Below are positions 20,472-28,037 of a stretch of 32,408 bases of DNA, piece by piece. Numbering within the stretch: the stretch's first letter is position 1; every line of letters begins with the position of its first letter. The translations under genes were made by a program, and so were the position numbers. The notes beneath the pieces were generated by a model. It did not search any database and was not told where the DNA came from. It was given only the letters and a program-made list of their open reading frames with translations. This DNA comes from Streptomyces sp. CNQ085 (lineage in GTDB: Bacteria; Actinomycetota; Actinomycetes; Streptomycetales; Streptomycetaceae): the NCBI RefSeq assembly GCF_022614595.1, contig NZ_JAJFAU010000037.1, positions 1-32,408 of the forward strand, read 5' to 3'.

Positions 20472-20586
20472 AACCATTCCTTTCCGTGCGGAAGCGACGT
20501 TCGGCGACTTCGGCGGAGCGGGGCGGGAAGTCCGGCGTCACGCGCCACCGGGCCGTCGGCCACGTCATGATGGGCCGCCGCTCTCG

Positions 20587-20616
20587 GTGTTTTCCCGAGT
20601 GTTCGGCACGTGTTTC
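20587..20616 (-). promoter_or_regulatory. Three heptamer direct repeats, candidate SARP operator
   Basis: Read on the minus strand, GAAACAC, CGAACAC and AAAACAC follow each other with spacers of 4 and 5 nt, giving a repeat period of 11-12 bp. SARP regulators bind direct heptamers with about one helical turn of spacing. The array lies 116-145 bp before the GTG of the first tailoring gene, and a SARP gene is encoded in the window. I could not fix a convincing -10 box after it. A small stem (CTCGG/CCGAG) overlaps the array. Confidence 0.4.
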
Positions 20617-20643
20617 GCGCCGCTCGGCATCGAACCTAGGCGA

Positions 20644-20754
20644 TCAGCCGAGGCGGTCCCAGTTGGGTGTTTCCACTGCCAGGTAATCGGCGAAGTCCGG
20701 GCGGCGGTGCCGGGTGAGTTGTAGGGGATCTCCTAGCCGTCGTCGGCCGACCAT
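20644..20754 (-). pseudogene. Possible 3' remnant of a minus-strand gene
   Basis: An open minus-strand stretch ends at the TGA of 20644-20646 and reads PDFADYLAVETPNWDRLG at its end. Its composition looks like a real protein C terminus rather than a G+C-rich shadow. No family was recognised, and no ribosome binding site is seen before the only nearby ATG (20754). It lies next to two other gene fragments, so it may be a leftover of a deleted gene. This is a weak call. Confidence 0.25.
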
Positions 20755-20765
20755 CCCCGCATGGC

Positions 20766-21604
20766 GTGTGCCGGCGAGGGCCTCCGACAGCCGAAGCTCG
20801 CACCCATCTGGTCCATGTCCTGGGGCAGTTGGGCGCGGGAGGTGTCACCTCGGTCGCCGGGACCGGGGTGGAGGACGCCTTGCGCGCGGTGCTCGCCGGC
20901 CTCGGCGACCGGCCCGCCTGCCCGGACCCCTCGTACCAGGTGGCCGAGACGGTCGCCCGATACGGGACGTTCGACGGCAACCCGCTGCTGGCGCCGCTCA
21001 CCGAGCGGCAGCGCGACGCGGTCGAGGCCGCCTGTGCCTGCCCCCCGCGAGCGTGCCGCCGTGCTGGCCCGGCTGGAGACGGCCCGCCGACGGCTGGGAC
21101 AGGCCCGGGACACGGCGGTGCTCCATGAGCTGGAGTCCGCGACTCGTGATCTGCTGAAGTCCCAGGAGGGTGCCCACCGGGACGCATCGCCCGACGGCGG
21201 CGGCCGGTACGACCTCGCCGAGATCGGGCTCTATCCGTTGACCGCGCCGCTGGTCGAGCGCCTCGGTGACGTCTGGGCCGCCGGTGCCGTGCAGGCACTC
21301 GCCCTGGTGGAGAGGCTCGACAGCCGCGTCGGAGGAGCGCACGCCTGGGGCCGGTCGGCCGGCGCGACGTCCCTGTGCCGCACGATCGAGTTGGCGGCCC
21401 TGACCGCCCGGCACCGCCTGGTCCCGGACCCGGAGGTCGCGGAGTGGGTGGGCCGTGCCGACACCGCGTTCGCGGAGCTGCGTACGTGGTTCTCCGACGG
21501 CCTCGTGACCGCGTCCGCGCATCCCGACCGCCTTACCGTGACGCTGGAATACCTGGGCAGGCTGGCCGAGGCGGCCAACGCTGTGGCGGGGCTGGCGCGA
21601 CGGC
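20766..21604 (+). pseudogene. Frameshifted plus-strand gene fragment of unknown function
   Basis: This is the only plus-strand region that reads like protein. One frame (from the GTG at 20766) gives HLVHVLGQLGAGGV and, later, AETVARYGTFDGNPLLAPL up to a run of six C at 21041-21046. The continuation is in the next frame: RERAAVLARLETARRRLGQ, DLAEIGLYPLTAPLVERLGD and further to GLARR near 21603. One base gained or lost in the C run would join the two halves into about 280 residues, largely helical. The 5' end has no ribosome binding site, and the 3' end runs straight into the start of a minus-strand gene fragment, so both ends look cut. I do not recognise the family. The frameshift could also be a sequencing error, but the broken ends would remain. 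Confidence 0.5.
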
Positions 21605-21670
21605 CGCCCCGACCGGGCCGCTGCCGACCACGAGCAGGTCGACGCTCTGCGGGCATGCGGATGGGTTCAC
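21596..21670 (-). pseudogene. First 25 codons of a second pyranose-oxidase-like GMC gene
   Basis: A GTG at 21670, with GAGGAG 10 nt upstream, opens a frame whose residues 10-25 (VDLLVVGSGPVGAAVA) match the intact GMC enzyme at 15256-16794 residue for residue except one. The numbering is the same, and about 42 of 47 bases agree. After codon 25 the similarity stops abruptly and the plus-strand fragment begins. The start lies 40 bp after the aminotransferase stop, so this was once the next gene of the operon. It should be non-functional. Confidence 0.75.
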
Positions 21671-21709
21671 GGCTGGTGCACTCCTCGATCTCGGGTGAAC
21701 GCGGTGGGG

Positions 21710-22897
21710 TCAGGCGGTGGTGCGCGGGAGTTCGGCGAGCACCTTGGCGACGCCTTCCACGACGTCGTCGATCTCCCGGTCGCCGCCCAGGAGGACCTGG
21801 TGCGGGATCATGACGCCCCGGTCCCCGATCAGTTCGGCGTTGGGGCAGCGCGCGGCGATCCCGGCGAGAGCGGCGGGGTCGGCTTGACCGGTGCGGAAAG
21901 CGTCGGTGCGGTGGACCGCCGGATAGGTGCCGAAGGCGGAGATGCCCTCCATCAGCAGGGCGAGGACGACCGTGTCGCGGGAGAGGCCACCGAGCACCTC
22001 GGGGTCGAGGACGAACGTGGTCATGTAGTGCGGGTGGACAGTGCACCGCTCGTCGCGGCCCTGGAGTGTCACGCCGGGAATCGAGCCCAGTCCCACGGCG
22101 AGCTTCTCGTAGCGGCGCTCGCGCAGCTCGGTCTGCGCGGGGAGCCGGCCGAGCTGCGCCCGCAGGATCGCCGCGCCGAACTCGGAGAGCCGGAAGTTGG
22201 ACGAGGGTGTGCGCAGCGTGAGATCGGGGGCGCGGCCACAGCTGTGCCGCATGAACGCCTCGTCGTAGCTCTCCTTCGGCAAGAGCAGCGCACCGCCCTC
22301 GCCGGCGGTCATGACCTTGTTCTTCTGGAAGGAGAAGGTCGCCAGGCCGCCGAGCTCGCCGAGGCCGAGGCCTCGCCAGGTGGCGCCGTGCGCCTGTGCC
22401 GCGTCCTGGACCACGGCCACCCCGCGCGGCTCGGCGAACGCGGTGATCGCGTCCATGTCGGCCACCTGGCCGCCGATGTGCACGGCGATGACGGCGCGGG
22501 TCCGGTCCGTGACGGCCGCTTCCAGCTGTGCCGGGTCCAGGCAGTGGGTGACCGGGTCCACGTCCACGGGCACCGGTGTCCCGCCGCGGCGCTGGACGGC
22601 GGTGGAGGTGGCGATGAAGGTGTACGCGGGGACGAGCACCTCGTCGCCCGGCCGCAACCCGATCAGTTCCAGGGCGAGTTCGAGGGCGTGCGAGCCGTTG
22701 GACACCGCGAGGGCGGCGGGCGCGCGGTGGTATGCGGCGAACTCCCGCTCGAAGGCGTCCACTTCCACGCCGCCGAGGCGGGACCACGAGCCGTGGTCCA
22801 GGGCCCGGAGCACGGCCTCGCGTTCCGTGTCGTCGAACTGCGGCCAGGCCGGAAAGGGGGTCTCGCGGACTTTCGGTCCGCCGTTCATGGCCAGCAT
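21710..22897 (-). CDS. PLP-dependent DegT/DnrJ/EryC1/StrS aminotransferase, AHBA-synthase-like
   Basis: The 395-residue enzyme has the family plan: N-terminal PAWPQFDDTEREAVLRAL, the VSNGSHALELAL phosphate-binding region, DVDPVTHCLDP, VQDAAQAHGA, and the PLP lysine Lys194 in SFQKNKVMTAGEGG. The FSFQ-K-MTAGEGG and RHSCGR motifs resemble AHBA synthase (RifK) and related enzymes that aminate 3-keto sugars or keto-cyclitols. No other AHBA pathway genes (aminoDHQ synthase, dehydratase, kanosamine kinase) are present. A role in aminating a keto sugar is therefore more likely here, with the keto group made by the GMC oxidase. AGGAGG sits 8 nt before the ATG. It follows the regulator by 148 bp. Confidence 0.88.
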   Translation of the reverse strand: MLAMNGGPKVRETPFPAWPQFDDTEREAVLRALDHGSWSRLGGVEVDAFEREFAAYHRAPAALAVSNGSHALELALELIGLRPGDEVLVPAYTFIATSTAVQRRGGTPVPVDVDPVTHCLDPAQLEAAVTDRTRAVIAVHIGGQVADMDAITAFAEPRGVAVVQDAAQAHGATWRGLGLGELGGLATFSFQKNKVMTAGEGGALLLPKESYDEAFMRHSCGRAPDLTLRTPSSNFRLSEFGAAILRAQLGRLPAQTELRERRYEKLAVGLGSIPGVTLQGRDERCTVHPHYMTTFVLDPEVLGGLSRDTVVLALLMEGISAFGTYPAVHRTDAFRTGQADPAALAGIAARCPNAELIGDRGVMIPHQVLLGGDREIDDVVEGVAKVLAELPRTTA

Positions 22898-22950
22898 TTG
22901 AGTTTCCTCCTCAGCGCGTCACGGCCGCCCGGTTTCCACGGCCGTCACAG

Positions 22951-22962
22951 TCGGAATTCCGA
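22951..22962. promoter_or_regulatory. Perfect 12-bp palindrome upstream of the aminotransferase
   Basis: TCGGAATTCCGA is a perfect palindrome. It lies 54 bp before the aminotransferase ATG, in the 148-bp gap after the regulator gene. It is a possible operator. No clear promoter boxes could be assigned around it. Confidence 0.3.
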
Positions 22963-23045
22963 TGCGCACCGGAATGTAGTCACAGCGTTTCGGTTCCAGC
23001 AGTTACTCAGTTCCATCGCCCGGTAGTCGGGGCGTTCGGCACGGG

Positions 23046-25721
23046 TCAGGCGGACAGGTGTGCCGCCGTGCGCTCGGTCCAGGCCGCGGCGCGGCTTCTG
23101 CGGTGTTCGCGCACGGTGCGGGACACGAGTGCGTCGACCACTTCGCGGGTGGCCGGATGGCGGAAGGCGTAGCGCACGGCACCGCTGCCGGAGGGGTGCC
23201 GGGAGCGGCGCAGGAAGTCACGGCGTTCGAGGTGGTCGAGCCAGTACGCCACCTCGGCGCGGTCGAGTTCGCCGACCGCGGCCACGCCGTCGGCGCAGCA
23301 CACCCCGCCGAGTGCGGAGGCGTTGACGAGGACGGCCTTGGCCACGGGCGGAAGCGTATCGAGGTGGGAGGCGACGACCTGGCGTACGTGGCGCGGCAGT
23401 TCCGGCCGTTCGGCCGGCCGGCCAGGGCCCGCGGAGTTCATTTCGCGCGCGTATTCCACGGCGTACAGGGGGTTGCCCCCGATGCGGGCCAGCAGGTCGC
23501 GCCGGAGGTCGGCGGTGAGGTCGCCGCCCTCGGGGGTGACGAGGGTGTCGAGCAGGGCGCCCGTGGCGGTCTCGTCGAGGGGGTCGAGGGTGAGGGCGAG
23601 GGCGTCACGCCGGCCGCCTCCCCAGGTGGGTCTGCGGTCGAGGAGTTCGGGGCGGGCGGTGACGGTGACCAGCAGGGGCACGGGCCCGGCGGTGTCGACG
23701 AGTTCGGTGACGAGGTCCAGGACGGGGTCCGGCGCGCGGTGCAGGTCCTCCAGCACGAGCAGGAGGGGGTGTTCGGCGGCGAGGCCGGTGAGCAGCAGCC
23801 GCCAGGCGGTGGCCAGATCGGGCCACTCGGCGGGGGCGGGTGGTTCGGTGCGCAGCAACGGTGCGAGGCGGTCGATCAGCCAGGCGCCTCGGTCGCCGGT
23901 GCCGAACAGGGCGTGGACGGTGCGGGCGAGGGCGTCACGGCCGGGCTCGTCGGCGGCGTGCGGGGTTCGGGTGACGGCGACGAGGGTGCGCTCCAGGAGA
24001 GCGAGCGGCCGTTCGCAGTCGTACCAGGCGCTGTGGGCGGTGACGACGCCGTAGCCGTGCGGGGCGCGCCGGGCAAGGCGGGTCAGCTCGTCGCCGAGGC
24101 GGGTCTTGCCGGCGCCGGGCTCACCGAGGACGGTGACCAGACAGGGCCGCTGCTTGCGGACCACGTCGTCGAGCGCGCCGCGCAGTTGTTCCGTCTCCCG
24201 GCCTCTGCCGACCAGCGGGGGCGTCGGGTCGGGGCAGGCGGGCCGGGGGCCGAGCGGCTCGCACGCGCCGTCGGCACCGGCGGGGCCGTAGGCGAGGGCG
24301 CGTTCGCTGCCGGCGCGGGTCGTGGCGCACACGCGGATGCCGCCGGGCGGCACGGTCTGGAGCAGGTCCGTGCAGCTTCCCGGTACGGCGCCGTTGACGA
24401 CGGGCACCGCGCCGGTGCCGTCGGCGGCGCAGGTGACGACGACGTCACCGGTGGCGACGGCCACGCGGGGCGCGGAGCTGCCGTGGACGGGGACGGGGCC
24501 GCCGTAGCGGCGCAGTCTGCGCAGGATCGCAAGGCCGGCCCGGACGGCGCGTTCGGCGTCGTCCTCGCGGGTGCGGACGACGCCGAACAGGGCGAAGGTG
24601 ACGGGGCCGAGGACGCCGGAGACCTTGCCGCCGTGCCGGGCGACCTCCTCGCGGATGGCGGCGGCGAGGTCGCCGGACAGCCGGGCCGCGTCCTCGGGGT
24701 CGCCGCCGAGCCCCTTGCCCAGGGTGGTGCGCACCAGCAGCATCGTCAGCTGTTTGCGCTGCTCGGTGAGGGCTCCGGCGGGTGCGACGGCGTACGGCAG
24801 GCTCGCGGCGGCTACCGGGGCGGGGTGGGCCGACGGGGCGGTGGACCGGGATGTATGGCCGATCGCGGCGATCGACGTCGCGGGTGGCGCCGGCGTGGGC
24901 GGGCTCGTGGGGCGGGCCCGGCGGGTCTCGCCGCCGAGGGCCATGATCGCGAGCGCGTCGGGCTGGCCCAGCACCGGATCGTGGTCGAGTACGGCGCGCT
25001 CCACTGCGTGCAGCGCGCGGCCCGGCTCCAGGCCGAACCGGGAGGCGAGCGCGGTCCTGGTGCGGCGGTAGGCGGCGAGGGCCTCGGCCTGACGGCCGCA
25101 GCGGTACAGGGCGAGCATCAGCTGGGAGCAGAGCCGTTCACGTGCGGGTTCCTGCCGGGCGTGGGTCTCCAGGTCGCCGAGGACGTCGAGGTGCCGGCCG
25201 CAGGCGAGTTCGGCCTCGTACAGGTCCTCGCGGGTGACCGAGCGGTGGCGGGCCAGGGCACGCAGTTCGGGCCAGTCGGCCCCCGACTCGGCGAGGTCGG
25301 CGAGGACGGGGCCGCGCCACAGGTCGAGGGCGGTGCGCAGGGTGCGGGCAGCGGCGGACCAGGCGCCGACGGCCAGTTCGGCTCGGCCGCCGTCGGCGAG
25401 GGTGCGGTACGTGGTCAGGTCGAGGTCGTCGTCGTCGACACGCAGCAGGTAGCCGGGTGCGTGGGTGAGGAGGACGGGGCCACCGCCGGGGCTCTCGGCG
25501 GCGAGGACGCCCCGCAGGGCGGACACCGCGTTCTGAAGCATCTTGCGGGCGGTGGGCGGCGTTTCGTCGCCCCACAGGGCCCGCAGCAGCGCGCTGGTGG
25601 CGACGACCTCGTTGGCGTGCAGCAGCAGCTGGCCGAGGGCGGCCCGCTGTTTGACGCCGCCCAACGCGACGGGGCCGTTCTCGCCGCGGACCGTCATCGG
25701 TCCCAGCACCTGGAATTTCAT
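23046..25721 (-). CDS. SARP-family regulator with cyclase-like and AAA ATPase domains
   Basis: This is probably the pathway-specific activator. The 891-residue protein starts MKFQVLGPMTVRGENG, a classic SARP OmpR-like winged helix (to about 95), followed by the BTAD repeat domain (about 98-245). After a Pro/Ala-rich linker comes a class III nucleotidyl-cyclase-like domain (about 317-400, ending in REDDAERAVRAGLAI). Then follows a STAND/AAA ATPase with Walker A GEPGAGKT near 531 and Walker B LLLVLEDLHRAPD near 655. The overall plan recalls PimR. The cyclase segment reads VLGPVTFALFG where active forms have IGDxVMAxFG, so the metal-binding Asp is lost. No LuxR helix-turn-helix is present at the C terminus. 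The ATG at 25721 is preferred over the one at 25745 because GGGAGCG lies upstream and the domain starts at once. Confidence 0.9.
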   Translation of the reverse strand: MKFQVLGPMTVRGENGPVALGGVKQRAALGQLLLHANEVVATSALLRALWGDETPPTARKMLQNAVSALRGVLAAESPGGGPVLLTHAPGYLLRVDDDDLDLTTYRTLADGGRAELAVGAWSAAARTLRTALDLWRGPVLADLAESGADWPELRALARHRSVTREDLYEAELACGRHLDVLGDLETHARQEPARERLCSQLMLALYRCGRQAEALAAYRRTRTALASRFGLEPGRALHAVERAVLDHDPVLGQPDALAIMALGGETRRARPTSPPTPAPPATSIAAIGHTSRSTAPSAHPAPVAAASLPYAVAPAGALTEQRKQLTMLLVRTTLGKGLGGDPEDAARLSGDLAAAIREEVARHGGKVSGVLGPVTFALFGVVRTREDDAERAVRAGLAILRRLRRYGGPVPVHGSSAPRVAVATGDVVVTCAADGTGAVPVVNGAVPGSCTDLLQTVPPGGIRVCATTRAGSERALAYGPAGADGACEPLGPRPACPDPTPPLVGRGRETEQLRGALDDVVRKQRPCLVTVLGEPGAGKTRLGDELTRLARRAPHGYGVVTAHSAWYDCERPLALLERTLVAVTRTPHAADEPGRDALARTVHALFGTGDRGAWLIDRLAPLLRTEPPAPAEWPDLATAWRLLLTGLAAEHPLLLVLEDLHRAPDPVLDLVTELVDTAGPVPLLVTVTARPELLDRRPTWGGGRRDALALTLDPLDETATGALLDTLVTPEGGDLTADLRRDLLARIGGNPLYAVEYAREMNSAGPGRPAERPELPRHVRQVVASHLDTLPPVAKAVLVNASALGGVCCADGVAAVGELDRAEVAYWLDHLERRDFLRRSRHPSGSGAVRYAFRHPATREVVDALVSRTVREHRRSRAAAWTERTAAHLSA

Positions 25722-25810
25722 GCCGGTGTCGCTCCCGTTCTCCATCCGGAACGAAATCACCGGGAACAAGGAAAGGGAACGTTTTCCGTCGGCTTTCCGT
25801 GCATGTTTCC

Positions 25811-25877
25811 GGTGAATCCTCACGGCCCTTCTCCGGCCTCGCACCTGGCGTGGAGAACAGCCGTGAGGACATTCACC
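25811..25877. terminator. Long hairpin between transporter and regulator genes
   Basis: GGTGAAT plus CCTCACGGC pairs with GCCGTGAGG plus ATTCACC, with a 2-nt bulge, giving 16 bp. An inner TTCTCC/GGAGAA stem and a short GCC/GGC stem follow. It lies 70 nt after the transporter stop and 90 nt before the regulator start. No T tract follows, so it may be a terminator of the factor-dependent kind, an attenuator in the regulator leader, or an operator. Terminator is the default call by position. Confidence 0.5.
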
Positions 25878-25946
25878 CTCTGGATACGAAAAGGACTCTA
25901 TCGACGTCCCCGTGCGCGGTCACTGGGGAAATCACCGGTGTTGGGG

Positions 25947-27884
25947 TCAGGAGACCCGCCAGCGCAGCGCCCGGTCGGCGATCCACAGCGAGGCCACCGA
26001 GGTCACGGCGAGGAAGGCGACGTCGATGGCGAAGGAGCCGTCGATGTCACCGGTGATGCTATGCCGGATGGCGTCGGCACCGTAGCTGGTCGGCATGGCG
26101 TAGCTGATGACGCGTAGGACGACCGGCAGCGCCTCCAGCGGGATGAGCAGCGGAGCGCCCAGCAGGAGAAGGAAGTTGAGCATGTAGGTGACGATCGAGA
26201 TCAGTTCGATCCGGTCGATGAGGGTGCCGATGACGAGGCCGAGCGCGGCGAGCGGCAACGCGGTCAGCGGATACACGAACAGCAGGGTCGGCGACAGGGT
26301 GAGCTGGATGTCGTAGAGCAACTCGACGGCGAGCAGTGAGGTGAGCAGGCCGGGGGCGATGAGCAGGAGGCGGGCGGCGATGAACGCCGTCACGAACGCG
26401 ATCTTGCTGATGGGCAGCGACGCGTAGTACATCATCGAGCCCTCGGCCTTGATGGCGCCGATCCGCTGGGCGATGGCGGTGGTGCCGAGCGCGGCGATGG
26501 AGAACACGCCGGAGCCGCTGGCGATGTACAGCAGGCTGGACTGGTCGGTGAGTCCGCTGCCGATGCGGGAGAAGCCGAACACCATCGTCAGCGGCATGAA
26601 GATGCCGAAGACGATGTGCACGTGCCAGGAGGTGCGCACGATCAGCATGTGCTCGAACCACAGGTACTTGAAGGACGTGCCGAAGGTGGCGAGGCGCGAC
26701 TTCAGGGGGCGCCTGGGGGCCCGGGTGGATGCCGGGGAGGCGGCCGGCGCCGGCCGGCCGGTGCGGGCGGCGGGCAGCGGGGCGCGCCTGGTGGGCTGAG
26801 GGGTCGCGGGGGCGTCGGGGGCGGCTTCGGGTTCGGCACCGGGGGCGCCGACGGCGGCGAGTTCCTTCACGGGGGACGGTGGTTCGGGCGCGTCGGGGGC
26901 CTCGGGTGCGGGACGGGCCGGCTTGAGGTTGAGGTAGACGTCCTCCAGGGTGGGGCGGGCGAAGCGGAAGTCGTCGACGCGGGTCACGCCGAGGTCGGTG
27001 ACGAGGACCTCCAGCAGGGGCTGGATCCGGTCGGGCGGAGCCGTGACGAGGTAGCTGCCGCTGCGGTCGCCGGGCGTGACGAGGCCGATCCGGCCGAGCC
27101 GGGCGGCCTCCTCGTCGGTGAGGCTGTCGCCGTCGCGGACGAACAGCTCAAGGCGCGCCCGGGCGCCGGTCTGCTCCTTGAGTTCGCCGGGGGTGCCCAT
27201 GGCGGTGATCCGGCCACCGTGCATGACAGCGACCCGATGGACGGCCTTCTCCGCCTCCAGCACGTTGTGGGTGACGAGGACGACGGTCGTGCCGTCCTCG
27301 GCGGCCCGGCGCTGCACGATGTCCCAGATCAACCGCCGGTTGTGCGGGTCGAGTTCGTTGGTGGGCTCGTCCAGCACGATGAGTTCGGGCCGGCCCATCA
27401 GGGTCATGCCGAAGTTCACCAGCCGCATCAGCCCGCCGCTGAGCTTCTCCACCTGCCGGTCCGCGTAGGGGCCGAGGCCCAGTTCGTCGATCAGTTCGTC
27501 GGTCTGGCGGCGGGCGTCCGCCTCGCTCTGGCCGCGCAGCCGCCCCGTGTAGTGCAGCGCCCGGCGCGCCTCTATGAGACGCATGGACAGGCCGCGCTGC
27601 GGCAGGAAGCCCACGGTGGACTTCACGAGCTCGGGGTGGCGCACCACGTCGATGCCGTTGACCGTGATGGAGCCGGATGTGGGGCGCACCAGCCCCAGCA
27701 TCTGCAGCACGAGCGTCGTCTTGCCCGCGCCGTTGGCCCCGAACAGGCCGAACACCTGCCCGCGCGGCACGTTGAACGTCAGTCCGTCGTTGGCTCTGAC
27801 GAGTTCACTGCCACGCCCGCGATAGGCGCGTACGAGATCACGCACCTCGATGGCCGGACCGTCGTCCGTCTTGACCATGCCCAC
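25947..27884 (-). CDS. ABC-2 type exporter with ATPase and permease fused in one chain
   Basis: This is probably the product exporter or self-resistance pump. The 645-residue protein has an N-terminal ATPase domain with Walker A GANGAGKT (49-56), the signature LSGGLMRL (near 148), Walker B LIVLDEPT (near 170) and the H-loop VTHN (near 206). The ATPase part resembles DrrA-type drug-export ATPases. A Pro/Ala-rich linker (about 320-395) leads to an ABC-2 membrane domain with about six hydrophobic segments (about 405-645). In most relatives these are two genes. The GTG at 27884 or the ATG at 27878 can be the start. A 147-bp gap separates it from the preceding PKS. Which compound it moves is inferred only from location. 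Confidence 0.88.
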   Translation of the reverse strand: MGMVKTDDGPAIEVRDLVRAYRGRGSELVRANDGLTFNVPRGQVFGLFGANGAGKTTLVLQMLGLVRPTSGSITVNGIDVVRHPELVKSTVGFLPQRGLSMRLIEARRALHYTGRLRGQSEADARRQTDELIDELGLGPYADRQVEKLSGGLMRLVNFGMTLMGRPELIVLDEPTNELDPHNRRLIWDIVQRRAAEDGTTVVLVTHNVLEAEKAVHRVAVMHGGRITAMGTPGELKEQTGARARLELFVRDGDSLTDEEAARLGRIGLVTPGDRSGSYLVTAPPDRIQPLLEVLVTDLGVTRVDDFRFARPTLEDVYLNLKPARPAPEAPDAPEPPSPVKELAAVGAPGAEPEAAPDAPATPQPTRRAPLPAARTGRPAPAASPASTRAPRRPLKSRLATFGTSFKYLWFEHMLIVRTSWHVHIVFGIFMPLTMVFGFSRIGSGLTDQSSLLYIASGSGVFSIAALGTTAIAQRIGAIKAEGSMMYYASLPISKIAFVTAFIAARLLLIAPGLLTSLLAVELLYDIQLTLSPTLLFVYPLTALPLAALGLVIGTLIDRIELISIVTYMLNFLLLLGAPLLIPLEALPVVLRVISYAMPTSYGADAIRHSITGDIDGSFAIDVAFLAVTSVASLWIADRALRWRVS

Positions 27885-28001
27885 GTCTCATCGCCTCTTC
27901 GGCTCAGGGACCCGGCCGTGCCGCTGGTCCGCCGTTCGTGTACCGGTTTCGCCCACGCTAGGCGGGGCGCGGCCGGGGACATCAGTGGAAGCTCTCCACC
28001 C

Positions 28002-28037
28002 CTCGGTCACCCGTGCCGAGTTCGGGCTCGGTCACCC
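28002..28037. repeat. 11-bp direct repeat over the PKS stop codon
   Basis: CTCGGTCACCC occurs at 28002-28012 and 28027-28037, 25 bp apart. The second copy overlaps the PKS stop codon. On the minus strand a short CCGAG/CTCGG stem forms between them. Function is unknown; it could be a duplication trace or a weak terminator. Confidence 0.4.

Noticed and set aside
21710..22897. AHBA as the polyketide starter, making this an ansamycin cluster
   Set aside because: The loading module is AT-ACP rather than an acyl-ligase type, no other aminoshikimate genes are present, and no amide synthase is seen.
23058..26117. A 1019-codon plus-strand open frame over the regulator
   Set aside because: It is an antisense shadow. 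The minus strand has SARP, BTAD and Walker motifs; the plus product has no domain-like pattern.
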